Source: Sphaerisporangium siamense
GTDB lineage: Bacteria > Actinomycetota > Actinomycetes > Streptosporangiales > Streptosporangiaceae
Reading direction: 5' to 3'
Assembly: GCF_014205275.1 (NCBI RefSeq)
Contig: NZ_JACHND010000001.1
Coordinates: 1,302,001-1,366,000, forward strand
DNA length: 64,000 nt
Under the pieces are notes generated by a model. The model was given only the letters and a program-made list of their open reading frames with translations. It had not been told where the DNA came from and searched no databases. The translations under genes and the position numbers were made by a program. Shown here one piece after another: positions 26,852 through 36,496 of this stretch. Position 1 is the stretch's first letter, and each line of letters opens with the position of its first letter.

Positions 26852-27775
26852 ATGCACGAGACGAACACCGCGCCGCGGACGGACCCCGCGGCGCTGAAAG
26901 AGCGTTTGGGCCGCGTCGGGGTGTGGCTCGCCCGGCCGTGCTTCGACCCCGCGGCCACGAGCCGGGCCGCGGCGGTCACGATCGAGGAGCTGGGATACCG
27001 GGCCCTGTGGTTCGGCGAGCTGCTGGGCGGCAAGGAGTCGCTGGTCAACGCGTCGATCCTGCTGTCGGCGACCGACGACCTCATGGTCGCCACGGGCATC
27101 GCCAACATCTGGGCACGGGACGCGACCGCCGTGGCGGCCGGGGCGAACGCGCTCGCCGAGGCGTGGGAGGGACGCTTCGTCCTCGGCCTCGGCGTGAGCC
27201 ACGACCCGCTGGTGCGGCCCCGGGGGCACGCGTACGGCAGACCGGTCGCGACCATGCGGGCCTACCTGGACGCCATGGACCGCGCCCCCTACCAGCCCCC
27301 GCTGCCGGAACCGCCCGCCCGGGTGCTCGCGGCCCTGCGGGAGCGGATGCTGCGCCTGGCGGCCGAGCGCGCCCAGGGGGCGCACACCTACTTCGTCACC
27401 CCCGAGCACACCTTGCGGGCGCGGGAGATCCTCGGCCCGGAACCGCTGCTGGCCCCCGAGCAGGCGTTCGTGCTGGAGACCAGCCCGGACCGGGCCCGCG
27501 CCGCCGCGCGGGAGTACATGTCCTTCTACCTGGAGCTGCCGAACTACCTCAACAGCCTGCGCGAGCTCGGCTGGTCGGACGCCGACTTCGGCGACGGCGG
27601 CAGCGACGCGCTGGTGGACGCGATCGTGCCGTGGGGTGATCCGGACACCGTGGCCGAACGGGTGCGCGCCCACCACGAGGCCGGCGCCGACCACGTCTGC
27701 GTCCAGCCCCTGGCGGACTCGACCGACGGGTGCGTCGAGCAGCTCCGGCGGCTCGCCCCCGCCGTCCTCGGCTGA
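26852..27775 (+). CDS. LLM-class (F420-dependent type) oxidoreductase
   Basis: A 307-residue luciferase-like TIM-barrel oxidoreductase of the actinobacterial F420 family. Typical segments are RVGVWLARP, TIEELGYRALWFGE, GRFVLGLGVSH and AGADHVCVQPL at the end, where the coenzyme phosphate binds. Use of F420 rather than FMN is inferred from the family. CCGGAGG lies before the ATG. It stands alone, convergent with the DUF2267 gene. Confidence 0.86.
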   Translation: MHETNTAPRTDPAALKERLGRVGVWLARPCFDPAATSRAAAVTIEELGYRALWFGELLGGKESLVNASILLSATDDLMVATGIANIWARDATAVAAGANALAEAWEGRFVLGLGVSHDPLVRPRGHAYGRPVATMRAYLDAMDRAPYQPPLPEPPARVLAALRERMLRLAAERAQGAHTYFVTPEHTLRAREILGPEPLLAPEQAFVLETSPDRARAAAREYMSFYLELPNYLNSLRELGWSDADFGDGGSDALVDAIVPWGDPDTVAERVRAHHEAGADHVCVQPLADSTDGCVEQLRRLAPAVLG

Positions 27776-27797
27776 CGCGGGGCCCTGCCAGGCACGG

Positions 27798-28226
27798 CTA
27801 GGGGAGCACGTCGGCCAGGTCCCTCGGCATGCTCGCCTTGACGTCCTCCCACTCGCCGTCGGCGATGTAGGCGCGCAGGGCGGTCAGCACCGTCGCGACG
27901 AGCTGCTCGGTGCCGCCCTTGACCTCGTAGGGGAACTCCTTGCGCACGCGTGCCAGGAACTTCCGCCTGTCCATCTTGGCCGGCACGGCGCTCGGGTCCC
28001 AGCCCTCGTAGTAGAGGCCGCGGACCAGCATCGGGAGCTGGGCGCCGAGCTGCGCCGCCTCCTCGACGGTCAGCCGGTCGCGCAGCGTGTGCAGGACCGC
28101 CCGCGCGGCGGCGTAGGACTGGTTGCGCCGCTCCTTGGGCCAGCCGTACGCCTGCTCGATCTGTTTGAGCAGGTGGTTGGTCTTGTCGACGGTGGTGTTG
28201 AACGATGAGTATCCCGTGTCCGCCAT
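27798..28226 (-). CDS. DUF2267 domain protein
   Basis: A 142-residue soluble protein made of one DUF2267 domain: WPKERRNQSYAAARAVLHTLRDRLTVEEAAQLGAQLP is the repeated helical core. The function is unknown; in actinobacteria members often lie among stress and dormancy genes, as here. It is the last gene of a minus-strand series after the phosphoribosyltransferase fusion, 59 bp downstream. ATG at 28226 follows a GGACGGAG site. Confidence 0.83.
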   Translation of the reverse strand: MADTGYSSFNTTVDKTNHLLKQIEQAYGWPKERRNQSYAAARAVLHTLRDRLTVEEAAQLGAQLPMLVRGLYYEGWDPSAVPAKMDRRKFLARVRKEFPYEVKGGTEQLVATVLTALRAYIADGEWEDVKASMPRDLADVLP

Positions 28227-28285
28227 CGGTTCTGCTCCGTCCCTGCGGTTTCGCCGTTCACGGGGCCCGTCGTGCCTGCGGCGCG

Positions 28286-30289
28286 TCAGACGGTGAACGG
28301 ATAGGTCTCCGGAACTTCGCCCTCTTCCCACCGGGCCGTGCGTTCGAGGGGTTCGACGGCCCGCGTCTCGTCGATGTGGATCACGGCGTCGAACTGCTCG
28401 GACACGCGGCAGCGGAAGTAGTGGCTCTGCCGCTCGGTCCGCGGCCGGTAGATCACGCCGATCGCCCGTTCCAGGCGGGCCTTGCGCAGCGCCCGCGCGG
28501 CCTCCGGCGCGACCGCGAACGAGACCAGGAACTCCTTGCCCCCGACCTCGTGGTGCAGTTCCTCGATCGACTCGGGGAGCCCCGGACGCACCCGCTTCCG
28601 CCCGGCGGGCCCGTCCCAGTCGTCCGCCGCGGTCACCGTGCCCGTGTAGGTGGTGAAGCCGATCAGGCGGCACTCCCCGGCGAACCGCTCGCGGGCGAGC
28701 TGCCCTAGGGTGACCTCGCCGCGCGTGCCGGCCTCGGTCACCCGCGCGTCCCCCACGTGGGAGTTGTGCGCCCACACCACGATCTTCGCGGGGCCTCCCC
28801 GGCGGCCCAGGTGGGCGGCCAGCGCCTCCAGCGTCTCGGCCATGTGACGGTCGCGCAGGTTCCACGACGAGACCGGGCCCCGGAACATGGTGCGGTAGTA
28901 CTCCTCGGCCGCCGCGACCACCCGCGCGTTGCGCTGGGCGTAGAACAGCTCGTCCTCGGCCAGGATCCCGTCGCGCCGCGCGTACTCCAGGGCGTGGCGC
29001 CGCAAATCGACGAGCTGGTCGACCACCTCGCGCTCGCAGCTCTCCCCCGCTCCGAACCCGGCCGCGAAGCCGTACGCCCGGCCCTCGTCGCCGTCCTGGT
29101 GGTCGAAGCAGGCGTAGCGCTCGCGGGCCCGCGCCGCGGCGGCCGGGTCCACCCGCTCCAGGTAGGCGATGACCTCGTGCATGGACCGGTGGAGGCCGTA
29201 CAGGTCGATCCCGTAGAAGCCGGCGCGGTCCTCCTCCGGCAGGCCGTCGTTGTGCCCGCGCAGCCATCCGGCGAAGTCGAGCATGACCGCGTTGCGCCAC
29301 ATCCACGCGGGGAAGCGTACGAAGCCGCGCAGCGCCTCCTCGGCGGAGCCGTCCTCGCCGTGTCCCCGGACGTACCGGTTCACCCGGTAGGCGTCGGGCC
29401 AGTCGGCCTCGGCGGCGACGGCGCGGAACCCCTTCTCCTCGATGAGGCGACGGGTCATCCGGGCGCGTGCCGCGTAGAACTCGTGGGTGCCGTGGGACGC
29501 CTCGCCGATGAGGACGACGCGCGCGTCCCCCACGAGCGTGAACAGGGCGTCGTCGCCGGGGACGCCGTCCTCGGTGGACAGCGCCTCGGCGCGGACGGCG
29601 GCGACGTCGCTCATGGCCCGCGTGCCGTGCGGCCCGGTGCGGGTCCTGGACGCCGCGCGCAGCAGGTCGCGGACCTCCTCGTCGGTCGCCTGGGTGAAGT
29701 CCCAGTAGGACCGGCCGACGGAGAGGAACGGCGACGGGGTCGTGGCGCAGACCACCTCGTCGACGAGGAACTCCAGGTCCTCAAGGGTGGACTCGGGCGC
29801 GGCGGGCACGGCGACGACGATGGCGGCGGGCTCGAACCCGCGCAGGGCGTGGATCGCCGCCCGCATGCTCGCCCCGGTCGCGAGCCCGTCGTCCACCAGC
29901 ACGACCGTCTTCCCGGTGAGCTCGGGCGGCTGCCGTCCCTCGCGGTAGATCCTCTCGTGCCTGAGCAGTTCATGGGCCTCGCGCCGGGCCGCCGCGCGCA
30001 TCGTCTCCGCCGGGATGTCGAGCGCCCCCGCGATGTCCTCGTTCACGACGACGGCCCCGCCACCGGCGATCGCGCCCATCGCCAGCTCCTCCCGGCCGGG
30101 CACGCCGAGCTTTCGCACGAGGAAGACGTCGAGCGGCGCGTCCAGGGACATGGCGATCTCGTACGCCACCGGCACCCCGCCGCGCGGGAGCGCCAGGACG
30201 ACGACGCCGGGGCGGTCCCGGTAGCCGTCCAGCAGACCCGCGAGAACCCGCCCCGCGTCGCGCCGATTCTGGAACAGGCGGTTCGACAT
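28286..30289 (-). CDS. Phosphoribosyltransferase / erythromycin-esterase-like fusion protein
   Basis: A 667-residue fusion. Residues 1-220 are a type I phosphoribosyltransferase with the PRPP loop [13 protein letters not shown] (129-141) and the flexible RGGVPVA region. Residues about 235-660 are an EreA-like hydrolase domain with [32 protein letters not shown] and [13 protein letters not shown], whose Glu and His residues are catalytic in esterases. The same architecture is found in mycobacterial Rv2030c of the DosR dormancy regulon. Macrolide hydrolysis is unlikely; the true substrate is unknown. It is 12 bp downstream of the DUF1931 gene, so they form one transcript. Confidence 0.87.
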   Translation of the reverse strand: MSNRLFQNRRDAGRVLAGLLDGYRDRPGVVVLALPRGGVPVAYEIAMSLDAPLDVFLVRKLGVPGREELAMGAIAGGGAVVVNEDIAGALDIPAETMRAAARREAHELLRHERIYREGRQPPELTGKTVVLVDDGLATGASMRAAIHALRGFEPAAIVVAVPAAPESTLEDLEFLVDEVVCATTPSPFLSVGRSYWDFTQATDEEVRDLLRAASRTRTGPHGTRAMSDVAAVRAEALSTEDGVPGDDALFTLVGDARVVLIGEASHGTHEFYAARARMTRRLIEEKGFRAVAAEADWPDAYRVNRYVRGHGEDGSAEEALRGFVRFPAWMWRNAVMLDFAGWLRGHNDGLPEEDRAGFYGIDLYGLHRSMHEVIAYLERVDPAAAARARERYACFDHQDGDEGRAYGFAAGFGAGESCEREVVDQLVDLRRHALEYARRDGILAEDELFYAQRNARVVAAAEEYYRTMFRGPVSSWNLRDRHMAETLEALAAHLGRRGGPAKIVVWAHNSHVGDARVTEAGTRGEVTLGQLARERFAGECRLIGFTTYTGTVTAADDWDGPAGRKRVRPGLPESIEELHHEVGGKEFLVSFAVAPEAARALRKARLERAIGVIYRPRTERQSHYFRCRVSEQFDAVIHIDETRAVEPLERTARWEEGEVPETYPFTV

Positions 30290-30301
30290 GGCGGCGGCCT
30301 C

Positions 30302-30751
30302 CTAGAGCAGGAGCTCGAAGACGGAGATGGCGCGGTCCCATTCCTCGGCGGTGGGGTTCTTCCGGCCGGGATCGAGGATCTTGAACGTGCGGGCCAGGGC
30401 CAGTGAGAGACCGCCGACCACCTCCGGCAGCCGCTCCACCACCTCCGTGCCGAGGGAGCCGTTCAGCGGCGGGAACGCGGCGAGCCGCTCCAGGACGGGC
30501 GTGAGCGCGATGTCGTGGTCCAGTTCCCTGAACCGGTGGATGCTCTCCTGCAGGCCCTTGGTGACGGGCAGGTCCCACGGCTCCACGACGTCGCGGCCGT
30601 TGGCCTTGGCGTGGGCCTCCGCGATCACCAGCAGGTCGTAGAGCTTGCCGTTGACGAAGTCGTTGTAGCGCCGCAGGTCGGCCTTGTCCACGTCCAGACC
30701 CGCCGCCGCGCGAAAGAACCGCTCGAATCGCGGCACCGCCATGAGTACCAT
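30302..30751 (-). CDS. DUF1931 histone-fold protein
   Basis: A 149-residue protein of the DUF1931 family, whose known structures show two histone-like helical folds in one chain. Visible halves are RFERFFRAAAGLDVDKADLRRYNDFVNGKLYDLL and a second helix-strand-helix region ending in EEWDRAISVFELLL. It might bind DNA or form dimers, but that function is not shown for bacteria in general. ATG at 30751 is used; an internal ATG nine bases later is the alternative. It leads an operon with the phosphoribosyltransferase/esterase fusion. Confidence 0.82.
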   Translation of the reverse strand: MVLMAVPRFERFFRAAAGLDVDKADLRRYNDFVNGKLYDLLVIAEAHAKANGRDVVEPWDLPVTKGLQESIHRFRELDHDIALTPVLERLAAFPPLNGSLGTEVVERLPEVVGGLSLALARTFKILDPGRKNPTAEEWDRAISVFELLL

Positions 30752-30865
30752 GCGAGTTCCTTCCGACCGTGCTTCCCTGAGACTAAAAGCACCTCATATC
30801 CATCAATTCGGACATAGCTCGCTAAAGCTGACACTACGCCCCTCTTCTTGGCGTGGGGAAGGTGG

Positions 30866-32764
30866 TCAGAGCCTTCCGCCGGGGAAGTCGCCCGCGCGCG
30901 CCGCGGGCTCGCCGTGCTCGGCGCGGATGAGGTGGATCACCGCGTTGATCAGCGACAGGTGCGCGAACGCCTGGGGAAAGTTGCCCAGGTGCCGCCCGGT
31001 GAGCGGGTCGATCTCCTCGGCGTAGAGGCCGAGGGGGCTCGCGAAGGACACGAGCTTCTCGCAGAGGCGGCGGGCCCGGCACAGCTCCCCGATCTCGGTG
31101 AGCGCGGACACCAGCCAGAACGAGCAGATCGTGAAGGTGCCCTCCTCGCCCGGCATGCCGTCGTCGGTGTCCTTGGTGGAGTAGCGCAGCACGAGATCGT
31201 CCACGGTCAGCTCGCCGGCGATGGCCAGCACGGTGCTCCGGACGCGCGCGTCCTCCGGCGGCAGGAAGCCGACCAGGGGGATGAGCAGGAGGGACGCGTC
31301 CAGGGCGTCGGTGTCGTAGTGCTGGGTGAACGTCCCCCGCTCGCTGACCGCGCGGGCGCACACCTCGGCGTGGATCTCGTCGGCGACCGACTGCCAGCGC
31401 GCGGCCAGTTCGGTCTCCTCGCGCGTGCGCGCCAGGCGGGCGCCCCGGTCCAGCGCCACCCAGCACATGACCTTGGAGGAGGTGAAGTGCTTGGGTTCGC
31501 CGCGTACCTCCCAGATGCCCCGGTCGGGTTCCCGCCAGTGCTCGATGGCCGACTCGACCAGGCGCTTCAGGATGGGCCACATGCGCTGGTCCAGGCGGTC
31601 GCGGGACCGGGTGTGGATGTAGAACGACTCCAGCACCATCCCCCACACGTCGTTCTGGCGGTGCCGGTAGGCGGCGTTGCCCACACGCACCGGCCGCGCG
31701 CCGTCGTGGCCGTGAAGATGGTCGAGCACCCGTTCCTCCAGGTCGCGCTCGCCGTCCACGCCGTACACGACCTGCAGGTCCCGGTCGCGCTCGGCGACGT
31801 CGGCGGTGAACCAGAAGAAGTCGTCGGCCTCCCAGTCGAGGCCGAGCGTGTAGAGGCCCCAGAGCGCGAAGGTGGAGTCGCGGATCCAGCTGTAGCGGTA
31901 GTCCCAGTTCCGCTCGCCGCCGGGCGTCTCGGGCAGCGAGGTGGTGGGCGCGGCGACCAGGGCGCCGCTCGGGGCGAAGGTCAGGCCCTTGAGGGTCAGC
32001 GCGCTGCGCTCCAGGCATCCGCGCCAGGGATGGTCGGGGAAGCGGCCCCGGGCGAGCCAGTGCTGCCAGTGGTGCGCGGTCCACACCAGGCGGCGGTACG
32101 CCTCGTCGAAGGTGTACGGCGGCTCGTGCTCGGTCCAGGACAGCGAGCAGAACCGCGTCTGCCCCTGCTTCAGCAAAGTACGGGCCACGGCCCGCCCCTT
32201 CTCGAACCCCAGCCGCATGTCGGTGGTCAGCTTCAGCTCGATCGGCGTTCCCTCGGCGCGGGCGAGGCCCTGGTGGTAGCCGCGGTCGGTGTAGCACCAG
32301 TCGGCCGCCAGCCGGCCGTAGTCGAAGACCGGCTCGCAGTCGAGCGTGATCTGCGCCTCGCCGCTGACGCAGCGGACGGTCCGCAGCAGGACATGGTCGG
32401 CGTCGTAGTCGGTCGGCGCCCGCCGGTGGGTGCGGGACATTTCCCCGTGGTGGTGCCACGGGCCGATGAGCAGGAGGTCGCGGACGATGATCCAGCCGGT
32501 GGCCGTCCCCCAGCTCGTCTCCAGCACCATCGTGCCGGGCAGGTAGCGCCGCGCCGAGGGGACGGCGATGTCGGCGGGGCCGAGGCGGAAACCGCCCGCG
32601 CTCCGGTCGAGGATGGCCCCGAACACGCTCGGGGAGTCCAGCCGGGGCAGGCACAGCCATTCGATGTTCCCGCTCGGCGCGACCAAGGCCGTGACCTCAC
32701 AGTCGGAGAGGAAGCCGTAGTCGGCGATCGGAGGGAACACCGATTCTCCACGCGACGTGTCCAT
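30866..32764 (-). CDS. Glycoside hydrolase family 15 protein (glucoamylase/trehalase-like)
   Basis: A 632-residue cytosolic GH15 protein. The N-terminal beta domain begins with PPIADYGFLSDCEVTALV, followed by an (alpha/alpha)6 barrel with NWDYRYSWIRDSTFALW, the general acid region DRGIWEVRGEPKHFTSSKVM and the general base region LYAEEIDPLTG. Actinobacterial members of this type include trehalases and alpha-glucosidases acting on storage sugars. ATG at 32764 is preferred; a start 57 bp upstream adds only Gly/Arg-rich sequence. It lies directly upstream of the DUF1931 operon on the same strand, 114 bp away. Confidence 0.9.
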   Translation of the reverse strand: MDTSRGESVFPPIADYGFLSDCEVTALVAPSGNIEWLCLPRLDSPSVFGAILDRSAGGFRLGPADIAVPSARRYLPGTMVLETSWGTATGWIIVRDLLLIGPWHHHGEMSRTHRRAPTDYDADHVLLRTVRCVSGEAQITLDCEPVFDYGRLAADWCYTDRGYHQGLARAEGTPIELKLTTDMRLGFEKGRAVARTLLKQGQTRFCSLSWTEHEPPYTFDEAYRRLVWTAHHWQHWLARGRFPDHPWRGCLERSALTLKGLTFAPSGALVAAPTTSLPETPGGERNWDYRYSWIRDSTFALWGLYTLGLDWEADDFFWFTADVAERDRDLQVVYGVDGERDLEERVLDHLHGHDGARPVRVGNAAYRHRQNDVWGMVLESFYIHTRSRDRLDQRMWPILKRLVESAIEHWREPDRGIWEVRGEPKHFTSSKVMCWVALDRGARLARTREETELAARWQSVADEIHAEVCARAVSERGTFTQHYDTDALDASLLLIPLVGFLPPEDARVRSTVLAIAGELTVDDLVLRYSTKDTDDGMPGEEGTFTICSFWLVSALTEIGELCRARRLCEKLVSFASPLGLYAEEIDPLTGRHLGNFPQAFAHLSLINAVIHLIRAEHGEPAARAGDFPGGRL

Positions 32765-33006
32765 CTCGAAGCACCCCCGTGCGCCGGCGGGCGGCCCGGC
32801 AGGTCTCCCCCTAGCCACCAAACCCGGCTAAATCAGCATATATACCACCAAACCACCTACTCGGATCAGTGTCGCCCCGGGTCAGAGGGGTACGGCTTAG
32901 CGGTACACGAAGGATTCGCCGCGGGCCGGGGGACGACGCCCGGCGAGGGCGCGAAGGCGGCGCCCGGTGGATCGCATCGAGAATCACTCGGCCATGTGAG
33001 GTTCAC

Positions 33007-33927
33007 ATGAGCGAAGCAGATCACCACAGCGCTCAGCGCTGGGCCGGCGTCCTCGGATGGGTCAGCGCGGGCCTGGGCGTCCTCCAGGTCGCCGCGCCCG
33101 ACGCCGTCCTCCGGGTGATCGGCGTCGGGGACAGGCCCTGGGCCCGCCAGGTGGTGCGGCTGGTCGGCATCCGGGAGCTGTTCCAGGCCGCCGTCCTGCT
33201 CGGAAGCCGCAGGCCGGGCCCGCTGGTGTGGACCCGCGTGGCGGGCGACGCCATGGACCTGGCCCTGCTGGGCCGCCTGATGGCCGAGCCCGAGGACGGC
33301 GGCGGCCGGCGGCGTCTCGCCGCGAGCACCGCCGCCGTGACCGGCATCGCCTTCGCCGACATCGTCACCGCGGTGCGCGGCGGCCACGAGCCGGGCATCC
33401 CGTCGCACCACCTCACCAACCTGCGCGCGGCCACCACCGTCAACCGGCCGCGCCGGGAGGTCTACCGGTTCTGGCGCGACGTCGAGAACCTGCCGCGCTT
33501 CATGATCCACCTGGAGTCGGTGGAGCCGATCGCGGGCGGGTACTCGCACTGGAGGGCCAAGGGCCCCGCCCACAAGCGCGTCGAGTGGGACGCCGAGATC
33601 ATCGAGGACCAGACCGAGCAACTGATCGCCTGGCGGTCGGTCGAGGGCGCCACCGTGCGCAACCGGGGCTCGGTGCGCTTCACCGACGCCCCCGGCGGGC
33701 ACGGCACCGAGGTCCGGGTGGACATCGACTACGACCCGCCCGCGGGCAAGGTCGGCCTCGCCTTCGCCCGGCTGCTCGGCGAGCACCCCCAGCAGCAGGT
33801 GTGCGACGACCTGCGCCGGTTCAAGCAGGTCATGGAGGCCGGCGAGGTGGCCCGCTCGGAAGGCAGCCCCGAGGGCACGCGCGCCCGGCGGCAGCTCTTC
33901 CAGCGCCCCGCGCAGCCGGTGAGGTGA
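33007..33927 (+). CDS. SRPBCC (cyclase/dehydrase-like) protein with N-terminal membrane part
   Basis: A 306-residue two-part protein. Residues 1-130 contain three to four hydrophobic helices (WAGVLGWVSAGLGVLQV, LVGIRELFQAAVLL, AAVTGIAFADIVTAV). Residues about 140-290 are a START/Bet v1-type SRPBCC domain with RPRREVYRFWRDVENLPRFM, KGPAHKRVEWDAEII and ITW-like IAWRSVEGA. Such proteins bind hydrophobic ligands; the ligand is unknown. The gene is divergent from GH15 and 9 bp upstream of an alcohol dehydrogenase, with which it is co-transcribed. It is a common neighbour of stress genes in actinobacteria. Confidence 0.82.
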   Translation: MSEADHHSAQRWAGVLGWVSAGLGVLQVAAPDAVLRVIGVGDRPWARQVVRLVGIRELFQAAVLLGSRRPGPLVWTRVAGDAMDLALLGRLMAEPEDGGGRRRLAASTAAVTGIAFADIVTAVRGGHEPGIPSHHLTNLRAATTVNRPRREVYRFWRDVENLPRFMIHLESVEPIAGGYSHWRAKGPAHKRVEWDAEIIEDQTEQLIAWRSVEGATVRNRGSVRFTDAPGGHGTEVRVDIDYDPPAGKVGLAFARLLGEHPQQQVCDDLRRFKQVMEAGEVARSEGSPEGTRARRQLFQRPAQPVR

Positions 33928-33936
33928 GGAGGGACC

Positions 33937-35109
33937 ATGAAGGCCAACTGCTGGATGGGGCGCAACACGGTCGAGGTCCAGGAGGTCCCCGAGCCCCGGA
34001 TCATCAACCCGAGGGATGCCGTCGTCCGCATCACCTCCACCGCGATCTGCGGCTCCGACCTGCACCTGTACGACGGCTTCGTCCCGACCATGAAGAAGGG
34101 CGACGTCCTCGGCCACGAGTTCATGGGCGAGGTCGTGGAGGTCGGCCCCGGGGTCACCACGCTCCGGGTGGGCGACCGGGTCGTCGTCCCGTTCCCGATC
34201 GCCTGCGGCGGGTGCCTGGCCTGCGAGAACGGGCTGTTCTCCGTGTGCGAGAACTCCAACCCCAACGCGGGCATGGCCGAGAAGCTCCTCGGCCACTCCC
34301 CGGCGGGGATCTTCGGCTACTCCCACATGCTCGGCGGGTACCCCGGAGGCCAGGCGCAGTACGCCCGCGTGCCCTTCGCCGACGTCGGGCCGATCGTGGT
34401 CGACGACGACCTGCCCGACGACAAGGTGCTGCTCCTGTCCGACATCCTCCCCACCGGCTGGATGGGCGCCGAGATGTGCGAGATCAAGCCGGGCGACGTG
34501 ATCGCCGTGTGGGGCGCGGGCCCGGTGGGACAGTTCGCGGTCGCGAGCGCCCTGCTCATGGGCGCCGAGCGGGTGATCTGCATCGACCGCTTCCCATACC
34601 GGCTCCAGATCGCCGCACGCGCCGGCGCGGAGACGATCAACTACGAGCAGACCGACGTCCTGGACGCGCTGCGGGACATGACCGCGGGCCGGGGGCCTGA
34701 CGCGTGCATCGACGCCGTGGGCATGGAGGCGCACTACCCCGTCCCGGTCGTCCACGCCTACGACCGGGCCAAGCAGGCGACCCGGGTCGAGACCGACCGG
34801 CCGTACGCGCTGCGGGAGGCGATCCTGGCCTGCCGCAACGGCGGCATCGTCTCGGTGATCGGCGTCTACGCGGGCCTGGTGGACAAGTTCCCGATGGGCT
34901 CGTTGATGAACCGGTCGCTGACCATGAAGACGGGCCAGTGCCACGTCCAGCGGTACATGGAGCCTCTGCTGCGAAGGATCAGGGAGGGGGCGCTCGACCC
35001 CAGCTTCGTGATCACCCACCACCTGGACCTGGAGGACGCCCCGCGCGGCTTCGAGATGTTCAAGCACAAGGAGAACGAGTGCAACAAGGTCGTCCTGCAC
35101 CCCTGGTGA
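33937..35109 (+). CDS. Zinc-dependent alcohol dehydrogenase (formaldehyde-dehydrogenase-like)
   Basis: A 390-residue medium-chain dehydrogenase. The catalytic zinc motif [12 protein letters not shown] with CGSDLH (Cys38 region) and the structural zinc cysteines [15 protein letters not shown] are complete. The Rossmann loop is WGAGPVGQF. The long insert after the structural zinc and the [23 protein letters not shown] segment resemble glutathione-independent formaldehyde dehydrogenases. GAGGAGGGACC precedes the ATG. It is followed by a strong hairpin. Probable role: aldehyde/alcohol conversion under stress; the exact substrate is not visible. Confidence 0.9.
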   Translation: MKANCWMGRNTVEVQEVPEPRIINPRDAVVRITSTAICGSDLHLYDGFVPTMKKGDVLGHEFMGEVVEVGPGVTTLRVGDRVVVPFPIACGGCLACENGLFSVCENSNPNAGMAEKLLGHSPAGIFGYSHMLGGYPGGQAQYARVPFADVGPIVVDDDLPDDKVLLLSDILPTGWMGAEMCEIKPGDVIAVWGAGPVGQFAVASALLMGAERVICIDRFPYRLQIAARAGAETINYEQTDVLDALRDMTAGRGPDACIDAVGMEAHYPVPVVHAYDRAKQATRVETDRPYALREAILACRNGGIVSVIGVYAGLVDKFPMGSLMNRSLTMKTGQCHVQRYMEPLLRRIREGALDPSFVITHHLDLEDAPRGFEMFKHKENECNKVVLHPW

Positions 35110-35150
35110 CCGGAGACGCGCCCGCCCTGAGCGAAGGCGCGGGCGGGAGA

Positions 35151-35183
35151 ACGGTGGAGCCGATCGCCCCTCGGTTCCACCGT
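35151..35183. terminator. Hairpin terminator after the alcohol dehydrogenase
   Basis: ACGGTGGAGCCGA and TCGGTTCCACCGT pair over 13 positions with one G-U wobble around the loop TCGCCCC, 42 bp after the dehydrogenase stop. Confidence 0.75.
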
Positions 35184-35236
35184 CTTCCGTTCCATGTCCA
35201 CCCGCCGCACAGACGACCGATTCCGCCCGGCCCGGT

Positions 35237-35872
35237 TCCGGCATCATCCAGGCGTTCGGCACCGGGCACTCCCGCTCGTTCACCATGGAGATCGCCGGCC
35301 GCGCGGGCGGCCTGGTGCCCGCGAACCAGATCGCGATCAAGGATCTCGTCATGCACGGCGGCGCCGGCCCCGCCGAGATCCTCGACCCCACCAGCGAACG
35401 GGACCCCTCGCTCGCGCGGCGCATCTGGTCGCTGCACGACATCCGCGCGGACGACGTCTTCCTGATCGCCTCCAACTCCGGCATCAACGGCACGATCGTC
35501 GAGATGGCCAAGCTCGCACGGGCGAACGGCAACGCCGTCGTCGCGGTCACCTCCGTGGCGCACAGCATGACCACGCCCTCCCGGCACCCGTCGGGGCGGC
35601 GCCTGCTCGACGAGGCGGACGTCGTGATCGACAACTGCGGCGTGCCCGGCGACGCGGCCTACACGCCGGCCAACGGCGCCAAGATCGTCCCGACCTCGAC
35701 CATGACGAGCGTGCTCATCGCCCAGCTCATCACCGCGGAGATCTGCGCGGACCTGCTCGCGCGCGGCATCGCCCCGCCGGTCTATCTGTCCGCGAACATC
35801 CCGGCCGGCGACGACCACAACGAGCGGGTCCTGGCCAAGTACGCCGCCCGGATCCGCAAGAGCGAGCCCTGA
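35237..35872 (+). pseudogene. SIS-domain sugar isomerase, 5'-truncated remnant
   Basis: The frame encodes the C-terminal three quarters of a UPF0309-type SIS protein: RIWSLHDIRADDVFLIASNSGINGTIVEMAKLA is the sugar-phosphate-binding core. The only in-frame ATG (35285, giving 195 residues) lies after the phosphosugar loop AFGTGHSRSFT, yet homologous sequence clearly continues upstream to about 35237 (SGIIQAFGTGHS) without any start codon. The first 30-40 residues of the family are missing and the terminator of the preceding gene lies just in front. A shortened protein from 35285 could still be made but should be inactive. Confidence 0.6.
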
Positions 35873-36051
35873 CGGGCGTTGTCACAACCGCCGCGCGCGC
35901 CGCGCTCCGTGAACGCGCGACGCGAAAACGGCTTTGTCATGCGGCCGTAATTCCGGAACCCACCCGGTGCCGGAAATGAGGCACGAGCCCCCCAGGTCAC
36001 GGTGCCGGCCACCCGTGCGGCACCCGGCCGGGGAGCATGCGACCGAATTCG

Positions 36052-36130
36052 CGATACGGTCGGATCACCTGGTCCGTATCGTGCCGGGCGGGTGGCACGG
36101 GCGGCGCCACCGGCCGATGACCGCGATACG
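36052..36130. promoter_or_regulatory. CGATACG repeats, possible operator of the lanthipeptide operon
   Basis: An 8-bp perfect inverted repeat CGATACGG-N14-CCGTATCG (36052-36081) and a third direct copy CGATACG at 36124 lie 150-230 bp before the first precursor gene. No regulator gene is adjacent. Confidence 0.35.
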
Positions 36131-36218
36131 AATCGCATTCGGCATAACATTCGCTACACCTTCTCCCCATTCCCGTTCCAATAAATGGCGACAAAGCGGG
36201 ATCTGTAACTGGTGGCTG

Positions 36219-36246
36219 TTGATTTCGCGAAACATCCCGTTAACGT
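36219..36246 (+). promoter_or_regulatory. Possible promoter of the lanthipeptide operon
   Basis: TTGATT (36219-36224), a 16-bp spacer and TAACGT (36241-36246) resemble a weak sigma70-type promoter 36 bp before the first precursor ATG. Confidence 0.3.
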
Positions 36247-36281
36247 GGATCTGCACCACCAGGTCGCGAAGGGAGTAAGAA

Positions 36282-36470
36282 ATGCCAGTCACCCTGGAAC
36301 GCTCCGAACAGATCATCGCCGCGTGGCGCAGCGGCGCGGACGTCGACGGCTGGGAGAACCCCGCCGGTCCGCTCCTCAGCGAGTACGCCGAGTCCGAGAT
36401 CACCACCGCCTTCGGTGAGACGCGCAGACCCACCGCGTGCACCGGCGCCAACACCAACCCGTGCTGCTGA
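36282..36470 (+). CDS. Class II lanthipeptide precursor 1 (mersacidin-like leader)
   Basis: A 62-residue precursor. The leader has a helical RSEQIIAAWRSGAD part and the NPAG motif (residues 26-29) known from mersacidin/lichenicidin-type leaders. There is no GG/GA cleavage site. The C-terminal end after Arg48-Arg49 is PTACTGANTNPCC, with Thr51, Thr54, Thr58 and Cys53, Cys61, Cys62, i.e. three dehydratable residues for three thiols. Thr41, Thr42 and Thr47 lie before the Arg pair. GAAGGGAG precedes the ATG. A near-identical copy follows 215 bp later and then LanM, which should modify both. The cleavage position is inference. Confidence 0.88.
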   Translation: MPVTLERSEQIIAAWRSGADVDGWENPAGPLLSEYAESEITTAFGETRRPTACTGANTNPCC

Positions 36471-36496
36471 CCGACGAAGGCCGGAGGGAACAACGA

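Larger units (their letters stand above)
35873..36281. other. Intergenic region upstream of the lanthipeptide genes
   Basis: This 409-bp stretch shows no gene. Its second half is richer in A/T than the neighbours. It holds CGATACGG (36052-36059) facing CCGTATCG (36074-36081), and a further CGATACG at 36124-36130, which could bind a regulator, plus a possible promoter at 36219-36246. Confidence 0.6.

Noticed and set aside
32930-32950. GGGGACGACGCCCGG as a DosR-like site between GH15 and the SRPBCC gene
   Set aside because: The central part does not fit the consensus; a chance match in GC-rich DNA is likely.
36212-36418. Open frame overlapping the first lanthipeptide precursor
   Set aside because: It runs out of phase through the precursor gene and shows no conserved pattern in the second repeat unit.
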